From NCBI GenBank assembly GCA_026986575.1, contig JALSOH010000004.1, positions 496,001 through 560,000 on the forward strand: a stretch of 64,000 bases of DNA, in the 5' to 3' direction. Both the position numbers and the translations under genes were made by a program. The first letter of the stretch is position 1. Every line of letters starts with the position of its first letter. Source of the DNA: Thermoproteota archaeon (GTDB taxonomy: Archaea; Korarchaeota; Korarchaeia; Korarchaeales; Korarchaeaceae). The notes below the pieces were generated by a model. That model saw only the letters and a list, made by a program, of their open reading frames with translations, had not been told where the DNA came from and searched no databases. Below are positions 44,398 through 53,363 of the stretch, piece after piece.

Positions 44398-45619
44398 GAA
44401 GTACCGTCCTAAAAGCTTGGATGAGATAAAAGGGCAGAATAAGGCCGTTAGTGAGATAAGAGAGTGGATGAGGAGCGTCAGGGCTGGCAAGGTGAGCAAG
44501 GCCCTGCTATTGGTAGGTCCACCCGGATCAGGTAAGACCTCGGCAGCTTACGCGATAGCGTACGAGCTGGGATACGATCCAGTGGAGGTCAATGCTAGCG
44601 ATCTCAGGGACAGGACCCATCTCAAGTACGTGGTAGAGAGCGCCAAGGCCGTCAGTCTGCTTACCCTTAGCAGGAGACTGATAATCTTGGATGAGGTAGA
44701 CGCTCTTCCCAGCGAGGGAGGAGCTTTGGTGTCCTTGGTGAAGGAATTGATAACGAAAGAAGGGGTTCCCGTTGTGATGACGGCAAACGATCCCTATGAG
44801 AGACACCTGTACGAGATAAGATCGCTGTCAAAGGTAGTTAGATTTTACAGGCTCAGGTGGACCACTGTCCTCTCCGTACTTAAGGAGATATGCAGGAAAG
44901 AGGGCGTTAAGGTACCCGATAACATCCTGAGACAGATAGCTGTCAATTCACATGGAGATCTCAGAGCAGCCATTAACGACCTCGAAAGCCTCGTTAAGGG
45001 TAGTCACAAATTATCTGAGGTTATAGGAAAGAAGTTCGGCAAGAGAGATGTCGAGGCTGATGTATTCAAGGTACTCACAGCCGTGTTTTATGGAGAGAAC
45101 TGTTATTCCGCCTATCTTACGTCTCTCAATACAGACGTGGATCCTGATATGCTCTTCAGATGGGTAGAGGAAAACTTACCCTACGTTTACAAGGGAAGAG
45201 CCCTCTCTAGGGCCTATGACTATCTATCCTACGCCGATATCGTGAGGAGCCGCATAATAAGGACGAATAACTGGAAGCTTTTAGTTTACTACACTCAATT
45301 AACTACCTATGCGGTATGCACGGCCAAGGAGGCCAAGCCTCAAGGAGTGAAGATGAAGTTCCCTGAGATAATCAGAAAGCTCGCTACGACAAAGGAACTC
45401 AGGGTTAAGACGAGAGAATTCTTGTCTAGGCTTGCCAAGGAACTTCACATACCGACGAAGACTGTGAGGATGGAGATAGTCCCCATACTCATCGCTGATA
45501 GCAAGAGGGAGGGCAAGATCATAAAGAGACTGGAGAGGGATCTGGGGCTGAGGGAAGAAGACATAAGGGAAATACTGGAGGACCTAGAGGAGCACTACAA
45601 GTTAGAGATTAGAGGCTAG
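44375..45619 (+). CDS. rfcL: Replication factor C large subunit
   Basis: About 414 residues from ATG 44375 (MADLPWTEKYRPKSLDEIKGQ). Walker A GPPGSGKTSAAYA, VNASDLRDR, Walker B LIILDEVDALPS. The C-terminal extension typical of archaeal RfcL is present but lacks an obvious PIP box at the end. It overlaps rfcS by 23 bases and converges with cdc6 with an 18-base overlap. Confidence 0.94.
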   Translation: MADLPWTEKYRPKSLDEIKGQNKAVSEIREWMRSVRAGKVSKALLLVGPPGSGKTSAAYAIAYELGYDPVEVNASDLRDRTHLKYVVESAKAVSLLTLSRRLIILDEVDALPSEGGALVSLVKELITKEGVPVVMTANDPYERHLYEIRSLSKVVRFYRLRWTTVLSVLKEICRKEGVKVPDNILRQIAVNSHGDLRAAINDLESLVKGSHKLSEVIGKKFGKRDVEADVFKVLTAVFYGENCYSAYLTSLNTDVDPDMLFRWVEENLPYVYKGRALSRAYDYLSYADIVRSRIIRTNNWKLLVYYTQLTTYAVCTAKEAKPQGVKMKFPEIIRKLATTKELRVKTREFLSRLAKELHIPTKTVRMEIVPILIADSKREGKIIKRLERDLGLREEDIREILEDLEEHYKLEIRG

Positions 45620-46757
45620 AGGGCTCAATTCCTCTCTCAATATCTCCTTTAGCTTCTCTTGTAGCTTGTCCGCTGGTATTGAGCCGAGAGATATCAGGGT
45701 GGTCTGTCCCTTCATACCCTCGCCCGACTTCTTTGCCTCCAAGAACCCCATGTTCTTGAGGTTCCTTACCCTCTTCCAGATGGCCGTGTACTTGTAGGGG
45801 AGAACTCCTACCTCTTCACAAAGGAGCCTATACTCCTCCAATAGATCACCCATCTTTATCCAAGACCTCCCAGATGAAGCTAGCCTCTTAGACACCGCTA
45901 GGAGCAGTATCTTGTCATGAAGATCCAAGGGAGTCAGCGAGTCCTCCGTTATCCCAATGACCCCGATCCTCGAGGCCGCCTCACTGACCATGTCCGGAGT
46001 TATCTTAGACAGATCAGCCTCTTCTGAGAGCCTAGCCGCTAAATACAGTATCTTCAGGGCCACTCTAGCATTACCCATGTGTTCCGATAGTTCTACAACC
46101 TTTCCCACGATCTCATCGTCAAAACTTCCCTCTTCCAAGGCTTCCTCAGCCCTGTACCTCACTATAGCCTCCAGCTGCTCCGAGGTGTACTTCTCTAAGG
46201 GGAGCCTAGTCACCATGAAGGACCTTATCGAGTCATCCATCATATACGGCGGATCCCACCTAGCGATCACCACGAGGGTCGGTGATTTGGGCGCATCTCC
46301 CTCATGAAGCCTCAGGAGGGTGTAAACTAGGGTATCTCCATCCCTGAGGTAGTCTACCTCGTCCAGAACTATTAGTAGATCCCTGTCCTCTCCAGATAGC
46401 ACCTTCTCAAGTATCAACACGACCTCCTCGTACGAGAGCCCCCTATCTGGTACTCCGGGGAGGAGGGAAGAGACCACCCTTTGGACGACGGAAGTCGGCG
46501 TCCTGTAGGTCCTGCAGTTGATGTGAACTACATCTAGGGAATTCAGCTTCTCCTTCAATCTTGCAGATGATAACTTGGCTACCGATGTCTTACCCACCCC
46601 CGGCTCTCCTCGGATGAGTATGAGTCCCTCGGTCAGGCCATATCCGCTGGCCAGTGTATTAACTAAGATGTCAACCTCTTTCTCCCTATGTGGCAGCTTG
46701 GGTGGAGTATAAGACTCCGAAAACTTGTGGGGATCCTTTATTATCGGTATTTCACAT
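45602..46757 (-). CDS. cdc6: Orc1/Cdc6 replication initiator with apparent one-base frameshift after the start
   Basis: Origin-binding AAA+ protein. Walker A GEPGVGKTSVAKL, Walker B DLLIVLDEVDYL, sensor ARWDPPY, and a C-terminal winged helix. The conserved N-terminal part (KDPHKFSESYTPPKLPHREK) is encoded upstream of the first standard codon, GTG 46597, which lies inside the Walker motif. That part has no ATG, GTG or TTG after an in-frame TGA at 46759-46757. ATG at 46757-46755 followed by skipping T46754 would read MEIPIIKDPHKFSES. An AT-rich box (AAATTATTT) is centred 28 nt upstream of that ATG. So the gene is full length (about 384 residues) but needs one frame correction. Confidence 0.82.
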
Positions 46758-46830
46758 CACCGAGTGTTACGTCGCGATGGGAAATAATTTCATTGCGGTC
46801 CCCCATAGAGAGGGGGGTTAGGTGAAAGTA

Positions 46831-47841
46831 TTACTTCCTCCTCAGGGACCTCCTATAGAGGAGATAGCCAGCTATCTCGAGCATCACGATCCCTAGGGAC
46901 ACGCCTGCCACAATTACATCGGGACTCACGGGGTAGATAGGTATCTCGTTGGCCAGCTTGAGGGCATAGGTCAGGTTGGAGCCCACCCTCCTAGGGGCTA
47001 ATGTGGAGAACTTGTAATAGAGGTCGAAGAGCTCCTTGGCCTTCTTGGCAGCTTCCTCGTTTAACGAGAGAGTGGGGGATCTTCTGATATCTGCTATCTT
47101 ACGCCTTATTTGCTCCAACGTTCGAACCTCCTCCTGAGTGTGGTTGACTATCCCTAAGAAGAACCACCCGCTGTATCCAGACGATTCTCTAGTGTCCACG
47201 GTAGGACTCTTCAACACCCATGAGACTATGACTCTGAGCTCCTTGGACACATTAGCTAGGTAGATAGCGTTTGGAGAAGGTCTGGAAATACTTACCACAT
47301 AATTCTTCGGCAAGATGACCGTTAAGTTGAGAAGATCTAAATCTTTCACGAACAACTTCGTTATGTTGCTGTAATCCTCTCTAGTCGTGTATATTATACC
47401 TTTTCTCCCCTCTGACTCTTTAGGGGCTCCTCTCTTGGCTTCTAGATCTATCGTGAGCAGTAGATCTATTCTCTTAGACTTATTGTGGTATATGCTTTTA
47501 TGGATCTCCGCTTTCATGTCGGTAGGATAGAATTCTATGTCACCTCCTATGTAGGGGCCCTTCACCGTCTCCTTCACGGACTTCAGGAAGCTCCCTGTGT
47601 AGTTCTGTTCGCCAGTCTTATTAAGCAACCTCTCAAAGTCGTTAGCCCAGAGCCCGTACCAAGTGTAATTGACCACTACCCTAGCTGTAAACTCATCCTT
47701 GAAGAAGAAGGTGGCTTGAGTGCTCACATAATGGGGTTTCTCTGAGAGGATCTCTGCTCTCGATATCTGAGCCATAGAAACGAAAGTCATAAGTGTTAGA
47801 ACTGCAACGAGCGCGCCTTTGCCTATTTTTGTGCCATTCAT
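46831..47841 (-). CDS. Secreted, C-terminally anchored protein of unknown function
   Basis: About 336 residues from ATG 47841. N-terminal signal peptide (GKGALVAVLTLMTFVSMAQIS), a beta-rich ectodomain with several N-x-S/T sites, a helical stretch (LEQIRRKIADIRRSPTLSLNEEAAKKAKELFDLY), a C-terminal membrane helix (DVIVAGVSLGIVMLEIAGYLL) and a basic tail RRSLRRK. The body should face outside the cell. No family recognised. Confidence 0.65.
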   Translation of the reverse strand: MNGTKIGKGALVAVLTLMTFVSMAQISRAEILSEKPHYVSTQATFFFKDEFTARVVVNYTWYGLWANDFERLLNKTGEQNYTGSFLKSVKETVKGPYIGGDIEFYPTDMKAEIHKSIYHNKSKRIDLLLTIDLEAKRGAPKESEGRKGIIYTTREDYSNITKLFVKDLDLLNLTVILPKNYVVSISRPSPNAIYLANVSKELRVIVSWVLKSPTVDTRESSGYSGWFFLGIVNHTQEEVRTLEQIRRKIADIRRSPTLSLNEEAAKKAKELFDLYYKFSTLAPRRVGSNLTYALKLANEIPIYPVSPDVIVAGVSLGIVMLEIAGYLLYRRSLRRK

Positions 47842-47945
47842 CGAACACACCTTAGTCTGGAGATATGCAACACTTTTTCATTGGGCGAGATTATATAAAC
47901 GTAGTTGGGGCTTAGACGTAGCCTAGAAAAGTGAGGGTCCTATGA

Positions 47946-49082
47946 ATGCCGGATGAAAGCGATGTCAGGGTAGTAGAAGCTGGTTACATGCGCTGGATGC
48001 TCAGAGCCAACCCCTTCGCCTACCTGAGCAGTGAGAGCTTGGAAGAAGTGAGGACTCTACATGTCGACACTGATGTGGACGAAAGACTAGCTCAACTGCT
48101 TGATGAGGTCATAAAGGGTAAGAAGAAGCATCTTGTTTTTCTGGTCGGCGAATTTGGAACGGGTAAGACCCATAGGCTCAGGCTGATCAGCGAGATTCTC
48201 CTTGATGTGCCGACCTTCTACGTGAAGATAGATGTGGACGACTATGAAGCGTCTCTCTACAGAATAGCTACTACCGTCAAGAAGATGCCTCCTCTGAAAC
48301 CTCTTCGAAGGAAGTTTCCGAGGGATCCGGACTCTCTCCTCTCTATAATAAAGGAAGAGCTCAACAAGTACGATGTTGCAATACTCATGCTGGACGAGGT
48401 GGAGAACATTGTGATCTCAGGGACCCGAAAAGATGCTGAACTATTCTCCGAGTTCATAAACCGACTGTACAAGGGAATGGAGCCAGGCCGAATGCTGATA
48501 ATAGCCTGCATCCCCCCGGCCTACGATATAATGAAGAGGCTTCTTGGCAATATACCCCACGATAAGATCGAAATGAGGACCATCAGTCCCGAAGAGGCTA
48601 GTAAAATACTGAAGAAGAGAATACAGCACTATAGGGACATATTAAACGAAGAAGCTAAGGGTCTCAACTTAGGTGAGCCTTTTACGGAAGATCTGGTCAG
48701 GAAGATGAATGAGCTAGCTGGAGGAAATCCGAGGAGGTTGATGAAACTGGCTAGAAATCTACTAGCCATGCTAACTAGGGAACTCAAGGAAAGCGGGAAA
48801 CTCAGCCAGGACAAGATACTCAACCTGATTTCCGAAGCCAGCGAGGAAAAGGAGACTCCTAGAGAGAAGGAAGAAGAGGAAGAGGAGGTGATTCCCGAGG
48901 ATATAAGGCCAGAGATAGCTATACTGCGTAAGAAGTTCCCACCAGGAACTACTTTCTCGCTCATAGAGGCTTCTAAGGCCTTGGAGATGAAGCTGACTCA
49001 GACGAGAGAGCTACTGCAAGAGCTCATGGAGGAGGGGCTTATAGAAAAGGCTCCTGGAGGGAGGTTCCTTCTCAGGAGCTAG
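47946..49082 (+). CDS. AAA ATPase with C-terminal winged helix (Orc/Cdc6-like)
   Basis: 378 residues. Walker A GEFGTGKTHRLRLI, Walker B VAILMLDEVENI, then the lid-type segment ELAGGNPRRLMKLARNLL seen in Orc/Cdc6 and related ATPases. A charged linker (EEEEEE region near residue 310) leads to a winged helix (IAILRKKFPPGTTFSLIEASKAL ... LMEEGLIEKAP). It differs from the true Cdc6 gene next door and may regulate DNA or act as a switch. TATA-like TTATATAAAC is at 47891-47900. Confidence 0.7.
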   Translation: MPDESDVRVVEAGYMRWMLRANPFAYLSSESLEEVRTLHVDTDVDERLAQLLDEVIKGKKKHLVFLVGEFGTGKTHRLRLISEILLDVPTFYVKIDVDDYEASLYRIATTVKKMPPLKPLRRKFPRDPDSLLSIIKEELNKYDVAILMLDEVENIVISGTRKDAELFSEFINRLYKGMEPGRMLIIACIPPAYDIMKRLLGNIPHDKIEMRTISPEEASKILKKRIQHYRDILNEEAKGLNLGEPFTEDLVRKMNELAGGNPRRLMKLARNLLAMLTRELKESGKLSQDKILNLISEASEEKETPREKEEEEEEVIPEDIRPEIAILRKKFPPGTTFSLIEASKALEMKLTQTRELLQELMEEGLIEKAPGGRFLLRS

Positions 49083-49461
49083 TTTCTCCATATGCTTCAG
49101 TATCGAGCTCCTCTAAAACCCTCTCGAGTGATTCTCTCCATAGCTGCAGGATGTCCTTAGTTTCCATCTCCTTGAACGGTTCCTCCCCAAGGAACCTGTC
49201 GATCGAATGGACGATCATGAGTAACTCGTCCTTGTCCATCCTGATGCTTTTCCCCAACAGGCTCCTCTCTTCGAAGTTGCCCTCTCTTAAGCTCTTCACT
49301 ACCACCTGTAGATGCTCACGTAGGGCCGAGCCCTCGTCATAGCTCGAGAGCGCGCTAGAGATCCTCTTCAAGAGATCATCCTCGACTGAGCCTTTTTTCC
49401 TGTACTCCAGAAGCGCCTTTGACAGTAGTTCCGGCAATCCATCCAATACAGAGCTGTCCAT
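49072..49461 (-). CDS. Small acidic helical protein, unknown function
   Basis: 129 residues from ATG 49461, preceded by GGAGGTG. Predicted largely helical and acidic (ELLSKALLEYRKKGSVEDDLLKRISSAL, ERVLEELDTEAYGE). No domain recognised. It converges on the AAA ATPase gene with an 11-base overlap. It could be a partner of that ATPase, but this is only from position. Confidence 0.5.
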   Translation of the reverse strand: MDSSVLDGLPELLSKALLEYRKKGSVEDDLLKRISSALSSYDEGSALREHLQVVVKSLREGNFEERSLLGKSIRMDKDELLMIVHSIDRFLGEEPFKEMETKDILQLWRESLERVLEELDTEAYGETSS

Positions 49462-49668
49462 ACCCACACCTCCTAGAGGGAGGAGGAGGCATTAATAATA
49501 TCATCCTCCTCACGTATAAGCTGGGGGGATGATGTAAAAGGACCCTCTGATTCGTGAAGACGATCTTGAGTCCTGACCCCCCCAGAGAAATCCTCTATCG
49601 TTCTTAAACGTCACCCCGTCTGTGGGAGGGATGAAAAACTTTATTTAAGGGACCTCCTACACCACAAG

Positions 49669-49741
49669 GGGCCGGTGGTCTAGCGGCTATGACGCCGCCT
49701 TGACGAGGCGGAGGTCGGGGGTTCGAGTCCCCCCCGGCCCA
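49669..49741 (+). tRNA. tRNA-Val (GAC)
   Basis: A complete cloverleaf. Acceptor GGGCCGG pairs with CCGGCCC, the anticodon stem CCGCC/GGCGG encloses TTGACGA with anticodon GAC, and the T arm is GGGGGTTCGAGTCCCCC. Discriminator A is followed by an encoded CCA (49742-49744). No intron. A TATA-like TTTATTTAA is centred 25 nt upstream. Its body is almost the same as the tRNA-Val (CAC) at 57483-57555. Confidence 0.95.
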
Positions 49742-49766
49742 CCAATGAGAAAAGAGGGACAAGAAT

Positions 49767-50048
49767 ATGGCCAGGTACTCGGTTTCTAGGCTCGCTGGTA
49801 AACCCATAATAACGGACAAGGGGCTCATGCTCGGAGAGGTTACTGATTTAGTTGTTGACGAGATAACTGGTAAGATGATCTCCCTAGTGGTGAGGAGTAG
49901 CAGAGGAGCTGCTGATGCTTTGCTGCAGAAGTTGAAAAAGGACAGGAAGGGTAACGTCCTAATTCCATACTCCACAGTTAAGTACATAAGGGAAATGATC
50001 GTTGTGGATGAGCGCCTCCTGAAGGTATACATAGCCACTAAAGGTTAG
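49767..50048 (+). CDS. PRC-barrel domain protein
   Basis: 93 residues. VSRLAGKPIITDKGLMLGEVTDLVVDEITGKMISLVV is the PRC-barrel pattern. In archaea small PRC-barrel proteins are common; some (CdpB) act in cell division. It lies 25 bases after the tRNA and may share its promoter region. Confidence 0.8.
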   Translation: MARYSVSRLAGKPIITDKGLMLGEVTDLVVDEITGKMISLVVRSSRGAADALLQKLKKDRKGNVLIPYSTVKYIREMIVVDERLLKVYIATKG

Positions 50049-50302
50049 TCAAAGGCAGCTTCTACTGTAAAGGACCTTAACTCTTCCGTTAAGAGGATAA
50101 GTATCGTCTTAACCCTCAGGACGTTGGGAACATCTTTCTCGCTACAATAGAACGGTGCACTCTCCTTACCCATTAGATTCAGCATCTCCTTTGCCCTCTC
50201 AATCAGGTCCTCTACTTCCAAGGGGCTAGGATCTGGAAGCGATCTCCTAGCGAACCTCCTTATCTCCACATTCTTCTCTAGTATTAGGGTGAGCGACACC
50301 AT
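50045..50302 (-). CDS. Small protein of unknown function
   Basis: 85 residues from ATG 50302 (ATG 50314-side starts are possible). Sequence begins MVSLTLILEKNVEIRRFARR and includes EVEDLIERAKEMLNLMG and LRVKTILILLTEELRSF. Length and pattern suggest a compact alpha/beta fold. It converges with the PRC-barrel gene with a 4-base overlap. I do not recognise it. Confidence 0.5.
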   Translation of the reverse strand: MVSLTLILEKNVEIRRFARRSLPDPSPLEVEDLIERAKEMLNLMGKESAPFYCSEKDVPNVLRVKTILILLTEELRSFTVEAAFD

Positions 50303-50372
50303 TCCCTCCCCCACAAGGTGAGGGAAGATGTTTTATTACGGAGGGGCGCGGCAATGAAGAGGTGAAAGTTTG

Positions 50373-50708
50373 ATGGGGATAGAGGCCACTCTAGAGGCCT
50401 TGGAAAGAGATCCCGTGTTTGACATAGAGGTGGCTAAGTTCAAATCCAAGGACGGATCTATTGTCTTCTCACTGGAGCTACCTAAAGATCTAATAAACTT
50501 GAAAAAAGGATCTAAGGTTCTGATAGATCTGGGTGAGGAGGCTGATGGAGATCTGGTCATGAAGGGGATAGTTTACAAGGTAGATGAAGGAGAAAAGAAG
50601 ATCGAAGTGTCTTTTCACGGTCTCTGGATGAGGGTGTCTTATAGGAGGAATCCGTTCGACTTGGAGGAGGGAAAGGAGGTATACCTGGTGATGAAACTCC
50701 TCAAGTAA
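50373..50708 (+). CDS. Probable Rpb8-type RNA polymerase subunit RpoG
   Basis: 111 residues from ATG 50373, with GAGGTGA upstream. FDIEVAKFKSKDGSIVFSLELPKDLINLKKG followed by DLVMKGIVYKVDEGEKKIEVSFHGLWMRVSY resembles the two halves of the Rpb8 OB-fold, where the C-terminal pattern is D-x-x-M-x-G-x-V-Y ... S-x-x-G-L-x-M. Archaeal Rpb8 is known from Crenarchaeota and Korarchaeota. The next gene is a TFB-like factor, which fits. Assignment is by pattern only. Confidence 0.5.
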   Translation: MGIEATLEALERDPVFDIEVAKFKSKDGSIVFSLELPKDLINLKKGSKVLIDLGEEADGDLVMKGIVYKVDEGEKKIEVSFHGLWMRVSYRRNPFDLEEGKEVYLVMKLLK

Positions 50709-50793
50709 ATAAGGTTTCTTCAAATTTATGAAAATTTTATTTGATTTATACGCAAGAAATGATTATATCTATGAGAAATTAATGCTATAATGT

Positions 50794-51525
50794 ATGAGGA
50801 GATGTCCGTTATGCGGATCTCCCCTCTATGATGAGGGAGGATTGCTAGTCTGTAGGAATTGTGGATTCATAGCCGACGAAGATCTAGTGCCCAGCATGTT
50901 TGACCGCAATGATTCTCCGATGACGATTAGAAGCAGATCATTGGAGCACATAGGAAGGGAACTGGATCTCTCAGAGGAGGTCATTAAGCTAGCTGAAGAA
51001 CTCGTAAGGGCATATAACTCCTTACATGGCAGGATCCACACACCTTCGATACTCTTAGCGGCCTTAATAGTGGCTAGCAGGCTGCAAGGATCACCTATAC
51101 CCATAAAAGAGGCGATAAGACGTCTCTCTATTGGAGTATCGCCTTCGAGAGTGGCTTTCTACGTGGGAAAGATCGAGGAGCTGATACCTAGGAAGGGGAT
51201 CCCTTGGGAGGGTTACATCAACTATCTGATAGCTAAGATGTCCAGAGATGAAGAATTCATGAGGAGACTGGGAAGAGCTTCAGGTAAAGTGGATCCAAGA
51301 CTCCTCTTGGAGAGGCTCAGAATGAGAGCGCTGAAGGAAATGAAGGAACTGAGAAACAGAAAGAGATCCATCTTGGTAGGGAGGAACCCCGTGTATGTCG
51401 CTGCCGCAGTTGTGTATATGGCCGGAAGGAAGATAGGGATGAGATATCTTTCACAAGGAATGATCGCTGATCTGCTAGGAGCCAACAGATCGACAATCTC
51501 CAAGGTCTTAGGCTTGGTGAAATAA
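50794..51525 (+). CDS. Short TFB-like transcription factor
   Basis: 243 residues against about 300 for normal TFB. N-terminal zinc ribbon C-P-L-C-G ... C-R-N-C-G, then two divergent cyclin-like repeats (LAEELVRAYNSLHGRIHTPSILLAALIVASRL and RNPVYVAAAVVYMAGRKIGMRYLSQGMIADLLGANRSTISKVLGL, the latter with the TFB helix-turn-helix end). The B-reader/B-linker segment between ribbon and core is short. It may be an alternative TFB for a subset of promoters. AT-rich promoter sequence fills 50709-50793. Confidence 0.75.
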   Translation: MRRCPLCGSPLYDEGGLLVCRNCGFIADEDLVPSMFDRNDSPMTIRSRSLEHIGRELDLSEEVIKLAEELVRAYNSLHGRIHTPSILLAALIVASRLQGSPIPIKEAIRRLSIGVSPSRVAFYVGKIEELIPRKGIPWEGYINYLIAKMSRDEEFMRRLGRASGKVDPRLLLERLRMRALKEMKELRNRKRSILVGRNPVYVAAAVVYMAGRKIGMRYLSQGMIADLLGANRSTISKVLGLVK

Positions 51526-51526
51526 A

Positions 51527-51667
51527 ATGGAGGAGAAACTGGAACTCGAGTCCATAGAGCATCAGATAGAATACTTGTTCTTCAAGTTAGATGACATAAT
51601 CTCTAGGATACGTGAAATTGAATCTAGGCTAGAACAGCTGGAGAGGAAGGTCCTCCATGAGGGCTGA
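51527..51667 (+). CDS. Small coiled-coil protein
   Basis: 46 residues, starting one base after the TFB-like gene ends and overlapping the HerA-like gene by 11 bases. Sequence MEEKLELESIEHQIEYLFFK continues with DDIISRIREIESRLEQLERK, heptad-patterned with Leu/Ile at a and d positions. The tight overlaps on both sides argue that it is real. It may form a dimer or tether one of its operon partners. Confidence 0.6.
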   Translation: MEEKLELESIEHQIEYLFFKLDDIISRIREIESRLEQLERKVLHEG

Positions 51668-53363
51668 TAGAGGAGATATGCTTGTCATAATGACTCTAAT
51701 CCTGTTAGCGGGCTTTTGGGTGTACAAAAAAGGACAGCTTCTATCTCCTCTGGACTTGCTATCTGTCGCCAGATATTTAATCCCTCTGACGTTGGTCCTC
51801 TCTCTCATAATCGTCGCTCTCAAGCTCAGGAGAGGTAAGAAAGGAAACCTATCCATCAACGCCGCTCTCGTGAGCACAGACAGAGGGACATTCCTAGCAG
51901 CACCTCTGAGGATCGAGGTCAAGGGAAGCGAGTCCCAGCTAGATTTCAATTCACTAAGCAGTATGCTCGATGATTTGGGCGTGGGAATAACAGTTATCAT
52001 CAACAGGTGGCCTGGGAGGACTTTCCTTTCGTGGAAACAGGAGGGCAGCTTGTTCCTAAGTGGGCTGATATGGAGGAAGCTGGATAACTTGGAGGAGACG
52101 CAAAGCATGATAAAAGCGGCGATATCTGCCTTGAACAGTTCTATGGATGGAATAAAGGTAGAGGTCGATCAGAGAACTAGGTTGGATCCTGAGCTATTCT
52201 CCGAGATAATGCGTACGGGTTATGAGGGTGAGGAACTATCTATCAGGGTGGAGAGGGAGGAGAGGAGCGACATCTCCGTAATTGAGCTGGGAGAGAGTAT
52301 GGGCAGGACATTCGGTATATCCCTCAAAGACCTCACTAGACATGTCCTCATAGTCGGCCAAACTGGTTCTGGTAAGACCACTACCGCTAAAAGAATTGTT
52401 TATGAAGCTTGGAACCTCGGTATACCCTCACTGATTCTCGATATCCACTGGGAATACAAGGGGTTTGTGTTCCAGCTAGGAGGCAGGATCTTCTCGACCA
52501 AGGAGGGAATGCCCCTCGCATGCATAAATCCACTATCGGACATACATGAGGTAGGAGCAACGTTCTTGATATCAGAAACCCTCTCTTCCATAATGGATCT
52601 GTCTCCTTCTCAGTTTTACCTTTTGAATCAGGCGCTCAAGAGGCTGAGAGATCTATCTATGGGCGGCGCGGTACCTAACCTCAAAGACCTCGTCGAGATG
52701 GTGCGGACCTTAGAACCGGCATCTCACGCCGAAGAAGAGAGTAAAGCATCACTTCTGAGGAAAATGGAGCCGATAGTTAGCTCGTTTGGTGCAAGGATCT
52801 TTGACTGCGATAACCTCAACGAGAGAGTATTGGGGGAGACTATATCCCTCATGGAGATGGGAGATGTGGAGAGCGATATCTTGAAACAGATAGCCACCTT
52901 TTTCATCCTGAAGAGGTTAAAGGACCTGTTCACTAAGGAAGAGAGGAAATCTACCTATCCCAAATTGATCGTGGTAATTGAGGAGGCTGAGAAGCTCCTC
53001 CCCAGCTACAAGGATGTCACAGGCATGGATATTGTAGACAGGTTGTTCTCAGAGCTCAGGAAGTTCGGCGTGTCCTTGGTGCTGGTATCCCAGAATATCT
53101 CCGAGATACCCGAAGGGGTCGTGAGGAACGCTGGCACTAAGATATTTCACAGGATAGACTCACCATCCGATGTGAAGGGGATCAGATCCTTGATAAGCGA
53201 CAGGGAAATTGCTGATAGGATAACTAGGCTGTCTACTGGGGAGTGCATCGTCTCAACTCCAAAGTACATTAAGACGGTGAAGATCTCACCGCCAGAGGAG
53301 GAGGCACTCGATCCTAGGTCCATAGAAGGGGTAGTATCGAGGGAGAGTTTCTACTTCCCTTGA
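51657..53363 (+). CDS. Membrane-anchored HerA/FtsK-like ATPase
   Basis: 568 residues. Two N-terminal membrane segments (VIMTLILLAGFWVY; LIPLTLVLSLIIVAL) precede a middle domain and a HerA-type ATPase: Walker A HVLIVGQTGSGKTTTAKRI, then LILDIHWEYKG, Walker B LIVVIEEAEKLLP, and the sensor segment SLVLVSQNISEIPEGVVRNAGTKIFHRIDS. Related ATPases translocate DNA or remodel complexes. The membrane anchor recalls FtsK. It follows the TFB-like and coiled-coil genes with no gap. It converges with the AK6-type gene. Confidence 0.8.
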   Translation: MRADRGDMLVIMTLILLAGFWVYKKGQLLSPLDLLSVARYLIPLTLVLSLIIVALKLRRGKKGNLSINAALVSTDRGTFLAAPLRIEVKGSESQLDFNSLSSMLDDLGVGITVIINRWPGRTFLSWKQEGSLFLSGLIWRKLDNLEETQSMIKAAISALNSSMDGIKVEVDQRTRLDPELFSEIMRTGYEGEELSIRVEREERSDISVIELGESMGRTFGISLKDLTRHVLIVGQTGSGKTTTAKRIVYEAWNLGIPSLILDIHWEYKGFVFQLGGRIFSTKEGMPLACINPLSDIHEVGATFLISETLSSIMDLSPSQFYLLNQALKRLRDLSMGGAVPNLKDLVEMVRTLEPASHAEEESKASLLRKMEPIVSSFGARIFDCDNLNERVLGETISLMEMGDVESDILKQIATFFILKRLKDLFTKEERKSTYPKLIVVIEEAEKLLPSYKDVTGMDIVDRLFSELRKFGVSLVLVSQNISEIPEGVVRNAGTKIFHRIDSPSDVKGIRSLISDREIADRITRLSTGECIVSTPKYIKTVKISPPEEEALDPRSIEGVVSRESFYFP

